64,000 bases of DNA, from positions 98,848,784 to 98,912,783 of the forward strand of contig OZ035962.1 in assembly GCA_964034945.1 (NCBI GenBank), in the 5' to 3' direction. The notes below the pieces were generated by a model that searched no databases, was not told the origin of the DNA, and worked only from the letters and a program-made list of their open reading frames with translations. This document shows positions 54,006 to 64,000 of this stretch, piece after piece (position 1 is the stretch's first letter; every line of letters starts with the position of its first letter). Made by a program: the position numbers and the translations under genes. Source of the DNA: Chrysopilus asiliformis (lineage: Eukaryota; Arthropoda; Insecta; Diptera; Rhagionidae).

Positions 54006-55100
54006 AACAACTATCTTAAACATTGTCAGTAAAATGCAAGAAGAACATCTTTTATAAATCAAACCGAATGCTATAATTTTGTTACAAATATCTACTAGTA
54101 TAACTATCGAATTTATCTAAGTTGCAAATAAAACCATTCACAGAAACTTGAACAGGAAATATTTGTACCATACATATGAGTACATATTATCATATAAATT
54201 ATATTTAAAAAAAAGCATACTGTTCCAATTTAAGACCACCTTAGTGCCGGAAATCAATTGTTGAGAGAGACCTTAAATTGTTGAAATAATAATAATAATA
54301 AACAAAATATTTAGCGTTATAGACAACTAAATATATTAATTAATATGTTAATATTTTACAGTTATAATAGAAATAACCAAAGACAATAAGAGAATATTTT
54401 ATTGTTATAATGTTGGAAAAATTTGATTAATTTCATTGTCTTCGGAAAACTAAAGAAAGTTTTCATTAAATTATTCTAAACAGTCAAAATAAGAAATTAT
54501 TTAAAATTTTATATACTATTTAAGCTGAACTATATTTTTCATAAAACTTATCAGGCTTAAGCTGATTTTTTTTTCTTTTCCCGATTCATTTTTTTTAAAC
54601 TTAAAGATATTTAAAAACAGAGCAATGTTTTTAATGCTAACATTCCCTACAACTTTCAGAATTTTATTTGATTTTAAATTACTCGTGTTAAACTTGGTAT
54701 AAGAAAATTAGCTTGAGCCGCTTTCGACCAAAACTTTTTGTGTAAAAATATACACAAAAATTCACAAATCATATCCAATAAGAAAAGTTAAAATTTTTTA
54801 TCTTGATAATATTTGATTGTAAAAGAAGTCTTTTCTTTTATTTAAATCTAATTCTACTAGAATTTTTACTATCAAATAAGCACACTTGATAATAGTAATA
54901 ACCGATACCTAACTAACCCTGTAATTAGGTAATTAAATTTTATGTTTTCTATAAAATAATGGAGAGAAAAGTAAAAATATTTTACCACTAAGACTACCAT
55001 AATATTAAGATTTTTACCTTACATTAAAAAAAAACTCAAATTTAATAAATTGAAATTCATAAACTGTGCGAACAAATAAAGAGTTGTAATAATAAAATCA
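54006..55100 (+). other. Probable 3' UTR of liprin-beta
   Basis: Very AT-rich, with candidate AATAAA poly(A) signals at 54127-54132, 54297-54302 and 55075-55080. No ORF. Which signal is used cannot be told from sequence. Confidence 0.5.
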
Positions 55101-58100
55101 TTATAAATATTTATTAATATGTTTATAAATATATTTAAAATAATAATAATATTAATATAACAATGAAAGGTAACACAACCTACCGAATTTTGGAATTCAT
55201 TTCTGATTTAACAATAATGTAAAATCATAATTAAAAACGGTTAATGACTAAAACATATGTAGTTTTATTTTGTTATACAATATCTTATTATTTTATCAGT
55301 GATTTGAACTTTAGCTTTTCAGAAAATTTCAAATATATTCGCGCAGACCACCGAAAAGTGTGACGTATTTATGGACAGCGCCTAATGTACTTTTATCAAT
55401 ATTTGTGATAGGGGTTTTAGCTGGATAGAAAAAAGTACGTGTTATTTTAGACAAAAAAAGGAATCTAGAAAAAGTGTTAAAGGCGTTCCACATTTACCGA
55501 AAGGATATTGCAAAAAGATGAAGATAGAGCCGTGTGAAGGTAAAGCGGAGTGCTTTGCTACCAATAAAAACTTGCGCATCGACTCGTGTCGAAAACGACA
55601 CGACAATCGCGTCCGACTTCTCAGTCGCCTTTTATATTTTCAAGGCTTTGTTTTTTTAGGTATCCAAAGTTTTTGGCCTCTGGTGTGGTTTCGAATTATT
55701 GGTTGGTTTGTGTCTAATCAAATTTTCTACATTGGGTTCGTGTCTACAAAACATTTTAGCCCACCTACCATGGCGCCGTGGCTAAAAAAGGAACTTTTGC
55801 TCGTACAAAGGACGTGGCGCCGTGGTTAAAAAAGGAACTTTTCCGCGTAGAAAAAACCGCTAAAATTTAAACTTGAAGATTTACTGAAGTTTTGTTATTT
55901 TTATAAATATCGCGTTTTTCTAATATTTAAGAGAAAGTTATTAAAAAATGTTGATATAGGGTGGTTCCATGCCAAATTTCAACTTTCCAAATCAATTAGT
56001 TCTCGCGTTTTTCAATGTTTTTGTATAAAAAAAATCAACGTTATACTCAATTATATTCATAACAGGAAGTTTGTGGATTAAGCTGTCTGATAAATGATTT
56101 ATAAAAAACTGCCCCTAAAATTTATTTGAAAAAATATATAAAATTTCTTTATATACTCATCTGCAAGCGAATTTTTGCTTCTTTACTTAACATACGAACA
56201 ACATCAATTACGAAACTCAAATTATTGCTTTGGGTGAAAGTGCATAGATGTCACCATCCATTGAACAAGTGTAAATGCATAGGAATTTTCTTTATAATCG
56301 CAAACACACCAGACATCAATTGTTAATTAAATGACAGGGCATGTATTTTGGTTAGATTTTGTTGTTTCGAAATGGCGACAGGTTAGTTACGGAAGAATAA
56401 AAGACACTACAGATCTCGCTGAAGATTTGAAAGTTTAGCAACACGTGAGGGTCTTAAAGAACGTGATCGTGATTTGCCGAACGGCGCATTATTACAGCAT
56501 AAAACTGGTTATTCAAAATGTCGTGAAATCTTTAAAATAAATGAAATACCTGAGAACGCAAATTTCGCTTTGATTGAATCCATATAACTTTAAGTTGAGT
56601 TAATACAAAGATTTTTGTGTTCGATTCGTCAATGAGTATTTAAAAATTTCGTTTTCAAACTATAACAAGTTTGTAATTTTGAAGCGCTTTTATTATATTA
56701 TAATTTATCAAAAGTTAAATTTTTTCGTGTTTTTCCGAAGATTTTTTGAAAATTTTCAACTCAAAGCGGATTAATTTCTACAGAAAATAATTTATGTAAA
56801 TGAAAATCCCTTTCATTTTCAGTTCATTTCTTTGTTTTCTGACATTCATTCTCTAAACTTTAGGGTAATGGGGGATCGCTGATCACGAATCTGTTGTCCG
56901 GTTTTCAATAGCTCTCACGGTTTGGCCAGGGCGCCTAGGGTCGCCTCAAAAAATGGAGATAGCTCAAAATGGACAACGGATTTCAATTTCTCGTCGCCCA
57001 AAACCCCCAAAGTCCAAGTTTCAGCCCGATCAGAGAGAATTTTTTTTTTTTTTTAAAACGCCAAAAATTGCAGTGGTAATCCATCGTTTTTTGCGATTTT
57101 TTTTCAAAAAATAGATTTCGCTGAAACTTGGTGTAAAAGTCTAAAGGTAAATATCTTCAACCAGTTTAAGTGTCGTGTCATTCATGAGTGGATATGAAAT
57201 TCACGGCCAAGGTTTGTTTTACGCTAAATTAGCCATAAAAATTACTAAAGTCGGTCAGAACAAGTTTTCGGAGTCCATACTTTCATTAAAATCCCCGATC
57301 TCTTTTTAACACATTTTTACTATCTTTGCAATGGGAATGGATTTTGGAATCATTATTTAATGAAATGCAGTCATTGAGCTGACTAGCCTTCTTTATTATG
57401 AATTGATGAATGATTTTTAAAATTAAAATAAAAAATAATATTGTTTTGGTTTCTTCAAATGATGAGTGAATGTTCAAACAACATATTATGTAATCTCTCT
57501 TTTTTAAATCTTTCGACGACTGAAAATATAAGGACCTTTTTTATGACAGTGAGAATTGGAAGATCTTTTTTTGTAAGCCACTCTCAGAGGACTTCTAAAA
57601 TCATGGCGGAGGTTTAGACCCCTAGTGAAATTTACTGTTCTCATTTTATCTGATCGTTAAATGCACTGTTAAAAATATATAATCTGTTGTTATTTACAAT
57701 GAAAACCTCTTCTAGATTTTAATTCTCCTCAGTGATTTATTATTTTCGTTGATTTTTTGTTGAAATTATATTCTTTTCCAAAGCTGATAACACGTTCCGA
57801 TTAATAGAAATTTGAAACCTGAATTTACTGAATAAATTTCGCCTGGATACAGCACAGCTCTTTTATTAAACAGTAACAATTCCTATAACACATTTTTGAA
57901 GTTTTGGTTTTTGTTGTGGCAAGCAACAAGTTTCATAATACCTTTTTCAACATAAAATATTCTAATTTACATCGGAGATCATAAGAAAAATAATCTGTGA
58001 ATCATTTCATTCGGATCAACGTATTTTAGACATTTTACATCGCTTCCAATTAAAATTTTAAAATACTTTTCAACTTGTTTATTCTTAATATGTTTTTTCT

Positions 58101-58116
58101 TGATATTTTTTAATCA
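55101..58116. other. Intergenic, weak features only
   Basis: Open frames at 55518-55829 and 56423-56587 are unrecognised. The first contains a duplicated GGCGCCGTGG..AAAAAAGGAAC phrase at 55772-55840. The second is 54 codons, preceded by a stop, with protein-like composition (LKERDRDLPNGALLQHKTGY) and a possible acceptor GTTTAG|CAACAC at 56438. It may be a gene relic. The segment 56870-57260 looks repeat-derived. Confidence 0.35.
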
Positions 58117-58350
58117 GGGCACCAATCATGTATTCCGACGCGTCTCTGTCTTTCGACTTCGACGCAGCTTTTAACTCTTGACTTCGCCATATCAGCAGCT
58201 TCAAATTTTCTGGAATGACAGTCAGAATCACGTTTCGATTCATAGTGACGATTCCGCGAAATTTCAAGCTGCAGATATGGCAAAGTCAAGAGTTAAAAGC
58301 TGCGTCGAAGTCGAAAGACAGAGACGCGTCGGAATACATGATTGGTGCCC
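58117..58350. repeat. 234-bp imperfect palindrome
   Basis: GGGCACCAATCATGTATTCC at the left is the exact complement of the right end. The outer 80 bp of each arm pair almost perfectly and the inner 35 bp poorly. Both strands therefore show near-identical open frames (sharing AASKSKDRDASEYMIGA), which are mirror images and not two genes. No target duplication is apparent. It lies 88 bp upstream of a hairpin-ended repeat. Confidence 0.9.
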
Positions 58351-58438
58351 AGACTTTCTTTGATAAAAATTTGATTCTCTTCATCTATCTGAGAGAACAA
58401 AAAGGAACAACTCAATTGAATCTTTAGATTTATTCATA

Positions 58439-59035
58439 AACATAACAAAAGCTATAATTGCCAATCTGGCAATTATTGAAAACCCGTATGGTGATTTAAG
58501 TGAACAGCGAACAGTTGTATCAAAATTCCACTTTGAAGTCAAACTTTCCAATAAGATTTTTTAAAATTTATTCCAATCGGATTTTGATGTATGGGAGTTT
58601 TATGTAGAATCATATCCTAAATAACTTTTGTTCTTGCACCTTTTTGATAAGATGCACCGTTTTCGAGATATTCACAAAAAACGATTTCGTTCGTATGGGG
58701 GGTACCCCCCCCCTAATGGTCCATTTTTGCCCATTAACGAACTTAGCCTCACATTTTACGAAAAACGGATCTGTGCAAAATTTCAAGTCTCTAGCTCAAT
58801 CCGTGCGCCCGCAATCCGCGCCACAGACAGACGGACAGACAGACAGACAGACGGACGGACAGACAGACAGACGGACGGACAGACAGACAGACGGACGGAC
58901 ATGCTAAATTCAACTTTTTTTATCATTCTAAACACACTGGTGTAATTCATTTTTTTGTGCGATGGCGGGATCTTGGCGTTACAAACGGTAAGGCAAAGTT
59001 AATATACCCTTTGGTTTCACCATACGGGTATAAAA
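58439..59035 (+). mobile_element. Hairpin-ended repeat with internal microsatellite (copy 5, full length)
   Basis: Full length: head AACATAACAAAAGC, GACGGACA-type microsatellite at 58823-58902, tail GGTTTCACCATACGGGTATA plus AAAAA. The microsatellite here has a higher-order unit of about 24 bp (four ACAGACAG blocks alternating with ACGGACGG), unlike copy 3. Confidence 0.85.
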
Positions 59036-60069
59036 ATACTTAAACGAACATCGAAATTGAAGCAAATAAGAAATTCTATGGCAAGGTGAAACGTTTTATT
59101 GCATATGAAATTCTGGTTTTGCATAAATCCATCAAGATAGAAGAGTCTCTCATGTGAAATTGAAAAAAATAATTTTTGATTTTTATTTTTTAGACTAAGG
59201 TGAATTATGAATTTGCAGAACGAGGTGTTTTTTGCAATATAAAATTAACGGCGACCACACCTTTCTTTGCACATACATATCATGTAGATTCACGATGGGA
59301 TCATTTGAAATTCTTCCGTTGACTCATTTCAACTCCACCTGAGGTATTGTGAATTTATTACAAGAACAGTACATCAGATGTATGCACATTAAATAAATAT
59401 AAACAGAATTTGAATAGCTGAAGATGCTACTATTGTACATTATCACTCGATCACCTTGAACATGAACGTCTCAGGTCATTTATGGCAGTGTGATCCGATT
59501 TGTCAACTGACGAAGTTGCCGCGCTTCGACGATGATTTCCCATTAGAATGCTATCATCTAGGTCCAGCCAAAATAGACCGTTTGATGTTCCCTAGCTAAT
59601 AGTTAAAAGTTGGATGCTTAAAACATGATGATAAAGTGATGTGATAAAGTGATGTCCATTCCAATGCAAGATCATTGAAGCTTGTTGTTGTCCAAGGCTT
59701 CCTTTGTTTCATTGCTCATCTGGTAGCTACGATTCTCTTCAATAAGTGGGTCATCTGTAGTCCATTTTGTTGTTAATTTATTTAAATATTTTTATAAACG
59801 AGCAGTTAATTGGCGATTTTGTTGAAACTAACTGATCATAAATCACCTTCGAAATGGAATTAACGTCGTTTTATTTATTTATTTTTAAAATTATGTACTT
59901 ACATATATTTAAATCGTCGAGAAGATAAACTGTTCTAGAAATTTTCAATAAATATATTCAAATTATATTTTTTTTTATTTGATTCACTTTAATCATTTTG
60001 TATTAGATTAATTTGACTAACGCTTATATATATACTTTTTAGTTTTCGAATATACATTCTTGCCTTTGA
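59036..60069. other. No recognised gene
   Basis: AT-rich sequence without supported exon, RNA gene or repeat boundary. Confidence 0.5.
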
Positions 60070-60588
60070 GATAGTACCAGGAAGACCGAGCCATGCTCGG
60101 AGACCTCAAAATCCTACTTTTGCTGATTTTTGGGGAAAAACTAAGTTCACATTATCTTTACAGAGCTTTTTCAGAGTTTTTAAATTCCCGACCTAGAAAG
60201 CTAGAACTAAAACTAACGTGCGATAACAAAATTTCATAGAAATCGGTTGAGTGGTTATTGAGGAATCGCTGTCACCGATTTTTGAAACGTTGTTTTGAGA
60301 CACCAGGTGGGGGTTATCGAGGGGAGGGAAAAGTCAGTTTGTATTGGAAAAATCAAAAGCCCTTAGCCCCCTTAGTAATATTGCAAAGTTTCATTAAAAT
60401 CGGACCACCCAATTCGAAGATAACAGGCGAGGGGTATCGAAGGGGAATTTTCTCAGAGGTGAGACCTATCTAGATCAGTTTTTTGTCCCCGAAAATCCCT
60501 AACCCCCAAGTTTCGTGAAAATCGTTAGGCGGGTTTTCGAGATCGTTTGTGCAGACAGGCAGACATTCCTCGTATTATATTATAGGAT
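60070..60588 (+). repeat. Dispersed non-coding repeat
   Basis: Starts near GATAGTACCAGGAAGACC with the palindrome CCGAGCCATGCTCGG. It contains repeated AAAATCGG / GAAATCGGTTGAGTGG phrases and ends GCAGACATTCCTCGTATTAT. The layout resembles non-autonomous elements common in insects. No ORF is supported. Confidence 0.5.
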
Positions 60589-60639
60589 TCTTACGGATTT
60601 TTTGACTCCAGAATCAGATTCAGCGACACCAAAAACCAC

Positions 60640-60995
60640 CAGATGAGATTTTTTCTGGAAAATGATCCTTACAGGATATTTTACTGTTATCCTTACAGGA
60701 CTTTCCGTTATCCTTACAGACTTCTTAGCATCAGGATTGAATTCATCTACCCAAAATACCTTCAGATGAGATTTTTTGCGGAAAATTTGAGAAAATGGAT
60801 AATTACGTTGTCTTTACAAGACCTTCCGTTAACCTTACAAGGACGTAGTAAAAATATTTTATTGTTATTAGCTATGTATGTGTGCAAAATTTCAAGTTAA
60901 TGGGATAAATGGGAGTAGGTCAGAATTAGATTACAAGATTTGACCCTGACAAACAGACAAAAACGCTAAACATAAGCTTATAAAATAGTCAAAAT
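60640..60995 (+). repeat. Dispersed repeat (family D), plus orientation
   Basis: Matches 28965-29230 in reverse. It contains several ATCCTTACAGGA-type short palindromes and GATTACAAGATTTGACCCTG, followed by ACAAACAGACAAA. A weaker relative is at 63240-63400. Confidence 0.65.
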
Positions 60996-63421
60996 CGACA
61001 ATTTTTATAATAAATTTAATTACTTAGTAGTAAATTTTGCTATATTGTGGTTAAATTGACTATTTTAATTACAGTTACAATATCAAATAGTTAGATTTAC
61101 TACCCTGTACGTTTTTGTTAAACTTCCTCATTAGGGGAAATTTTATGCCTCTATCAACCTTCTCATGCCCGAATTTTTCCCTACAATCAGAATATTTTTT
61201 GTCGCTTGTTATTCTTTAGTCACCATGCAAAATTTGAAAATTTCACTTTTGGATGGGAAACTGTTATAAAAAGTTGCGTAACAAGCAACATTGGGCATCA
61301 AAGTGTTAAAACATATATATAAATAAACTTACATACGTTTTTTTTATTTAAAAAAAATTCTATGTACCTTTTATTAAATATTGTAAGTATTTTTTGTCTA
61401 AAGTTAAAAAATTGTGATATACAACATACCGGAAAAACTCAACAATTTTTTTCCCCTTCGTAAAAGAAATCTGCCTTTCGCGTGATTTGAAAATATTCAA
61501 ATTCAAACAAAATTGATGTTTCTTTCAATATCAACCAAATTTATATACGGAAGGGCGATCTTTGAATATTTTCAACAGAATCTGCGAAGATGCAATGCCG
61601 GCATCGCCTCGTAAATGTAAACACGACACTGGCCTCAATGGAATGATTTTCAATGCCCTACGCAGATTTGTCCAAAAATAAAATTGAAATTTGAAGTTGA
61701 AGATGCTGCCTAAAATTAATTCAAATTTCTTGATTAATTCATATAGTTGAACTTGACATAAAAGATTTCGGCTGATAGTGAAAATATTTTCGAAAAACAC
61801 ACCAAAAATTCTGCATCTTCAGCTTCCCAGAAAGTTATTTTTTCGCTAATTCCGAATAGAGGCTTGTGTAAAAAAAAGATCATCGAATCTCCGGTGTACG
61901 AGAATCGGTTTTGATATTCATGGCTTGACCATAAAATGCAAAATCAATCAATATCGCAACTAAGATCGCGACTAAGATATTTGGAAAACGTGTCTAAAAG
62001 TTTAAGACTCACAAAAGCAGTCTGCAGTTTTTATTAGCTTGTGCAACTACCACAAACAAGTTAAAGGTGTGGGAAATTTTTTTTTCTTTCGAGAAATTAT
62101 CAGAAATCTGATGGTTAAATATTTTGATTAGGATTGATTATATTAGAAGTACGGCTCGTTAATGATTGGACAATGAGGCAGGTAGGGTACTTGAGACATG
62201 GCTAATTGAGGACTTTATTTGCTATTTGCAAAATAGTGAGATAATCGACGTACAACAACTTTCGAATCTTTACGCTTCCTAGAATTGATTGGTTTCATAT
62301 CCACTTGTTTTCTATCTGTATGTTAGAGTCCAGCCAATTTGCCTTGAAGTGACGATAACTTTTAAGCTTTTCAAGACATTTATTTCTTCCTGGTTAGGAA
62401 TTCAAGTCTTTCTCAAGTGTGTAGTCAATAGTAAACCTGGGTTACTTTAGCTAAGTTCAATAATGGATTTTGCTAAGTTAGCGGTATATCACATCGCTGA
62501 ACGTCGACATTATGACAGGCACCGTGAACCGCATTTTGTTAATAATAATCAACAATTATTGCGGTAACAGTTAAATGCCTCTAGGAGGTTATGTTTTATA
62601 CATTAATAAGCTTTAATGATACTCGCATTGGACACTTCTATTACGATGCGATTATTTTCATAAAGTGGTTTGTTCGAAGTACTTTTTCCTAATAGACGCC
62701 AATCGCACTACGACGATAATCACTTAAATGACGGTTGATGACAGGTTGGACTCTTGCAATTTCAATAACGCGGAAATGGAAAGATCACGCACAATTATTC
62801 TTTACGATTATTTAAACACAAATTTTTACAATAGATTTCTCCCTTCCCCATCGTCACAATTTACACCGTCGTTAAATCCCATTTGCATTGAATTTTTCCA
62901 AAATCTGACAAATTTTTACTCACATTTGAATCTAAGATTTTTGTTCCATGATGCCTTCTCCTTCTATCTTCCAGAATTAATTCTGCTTAAGTTTTCAGTT
63001 CATTAATTGTTAAAAATTCACGATTTTCTTTAGACTTTCTTTTATGAATTACTATTTTGCATTCCCGTCGTTGCCGGTTAAAGTTTCTTGCATAAGATTT
63101 TTGCACCAAAAAACAAAGAAACAACTTAAAAACATAAAAAAAAAATTTATGCCTTCAGGCCCTCGTACTTCGAATTTTGAAATTCTAACACCAGCAACCC
63201 CGAAACCTCCCCCCCCCCCCCCCCGTAAGGACCGTTTTTTCGAGAAAAAATTAGAAAAGGATATTTACGTTATCCTCACAGGATATTCCATTTTGAATTT
63301 CGTAAAACCGTTTCTTACGAAGCACTTATGATGTAAGACAAACATGTGTGCAAAATTTTATGGCAATCGGTTTAGTGGTTCGGGAGATACTGTTGAGTCA
63401 GTGGTATTTGGCCTTTATAAA
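60996..63421. other. No recognised gene
   Basis: AT-rich. It includes a poly-C run of about 16 at 63211-63226 and a fragment of family D near 63255-63300. The open frames at 61531-61800 (-), 62728-63006 (+) and 63044-63331 (+) are unsupported. Confidence 0.45.
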
Positions 63422-63964
63422 GGGTCTTTCAACAAGGACATAACAATTTTGTATTTTAATAAAAACGCACCCTAAGACTTTTTTATGATCTGGCAATGCT
63501 AAAACGTCAGTCAAGGTTTACATTTTTATCATAATGAAGTTCACGAACGAGCAACGTTTGGAAATTATTAAAACTTACTACCGAAATTCTGAGTCGGTGG
63601 TCGCAATCGTGTAATCTCGGGAAATGGTCCGGTCGAATGGCCACCTCGCTCATGCGATTTAACGCCGTTGGATTTCTTTTTATGGGGTTATGTTAAGTCG
63701 TTGGTTTATGCCAACAAGCCAACAACGTTAGAGGAGCTCAGGAACAATATCGGCCGATATGTGTGAAACGAGTGGTGGAAAATTGGCTCCAAAGAATCAA
63801 TCAGTGCAAACGTGCTCGCGGTGGCCAAATGAACGACATCGAATTTCATACTTAAATGTAACATGTCCACTACACCTGGAATAAATTTCAGCCCGATATC
63901 TCAATTATTCTGTGTTTTATTTAAATACAAAATTGTTCTTATTGATGTCCTTATTGAAAGACCC
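63422..63964 (+). mobile_element. Internally deleted Tc1/mariner-superfamily element, copy 2
   Basis: Same family as 52003-52567, opposite orientation, with termini GGGTCTTTCAACAAGGACAT and its complement. The transposase relic starts at 63536 (KFTNEQRLEIIKTYYRNSES) and resumes as LTPLDFFLWGYVKSL. A 20-25 bp deletion near 63747 relative to copy 1 breaks the C-terminal frame. It is non-functional. Confidence 0.85.
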
Positions 63965-64000
63965 GATATATAGATTATAGATATAGATTATTTGCTTAAA

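Noticed and set aside
55518..55829. 103-codon ORF with a hydrophobic centre
   Set aside because: No homology recognised, lies in repeat-like sequence with an internal duplication, and no splice or promoter context.

Overview
The window looks like AT-rich nuclear DNA from an insect, most likely a dipteran. The evidence is an interrupted protein gene with many short introns (62-102 bp, GT..AG), a Ty3/gypsy element of the long-LTR type known from flies, an irritans-type mariner, and many small DNA-transposon derivatives. The species cannot be named from the sequence. There are no bacterial-style operons, rRNA genes, CRISPR arrays or convincing intact tRNA genes.

The only host gene I can name with confidence is liprin-beta (PPFIBP1/2 family) on the + strand. 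Twelve coding exons from 37707 to 53555 join with consistent phases at every junction. They encode a protein of about 1,054 residues: a low-complexity N-terminus, a short coiled coil, a Ser/Pro-rich linker and three C-terminal SAM domains. A second possible first coding exon lies at 31454-31859 and has the same splice phase. An unassigned Pro/Ser-rich exon lies far upstream at 7214-7594. The annotated end of the gene is unusual: the same frame stays open for 149 codons beyond the TAG at 53553. This suggests either stop-codon readthrough or an alternative 3' splice site that lies exactly on the TAG.

The rest is dominated by mobile DNA. At 12706-25713 sits a 13-kb gypsy-type LTR retrotransposon with two 2,808-bp LTRs that look identical, a 4-bp target duplication (AGTT), a tRNA-Lys-type primer site, gag and a complete pol. 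Its gag is split by a complete 1,293-bp mariner (17672-18964) with an intact D,D34D transposase. The gag-pol overlap carries a textbook -1 slippery heptamer.

The introns and flanks of liprin-beta hold small non-autonomous elements. These include five copies of a roughly 594-bp hairpin-ended family with a GACGGACA-type microsatellite inside, a Helitron-like element with a 12-bp array of about 25 units, two TTAA-flanked piggyBac-like MITEs, two hAT-like MITEs (one with another hAT-like MITE inserted in it), two internally deleted Tc1/mariner elements, two copies of a 500-bp TIR element, and two long foldbacks (2264-2717 and 58117-58350). A forkhead-motif minisatellite lies 1.4 kb upstream of one liprin-beta first exon. 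Large stretches at both ends of the window hold nothing I can identify.
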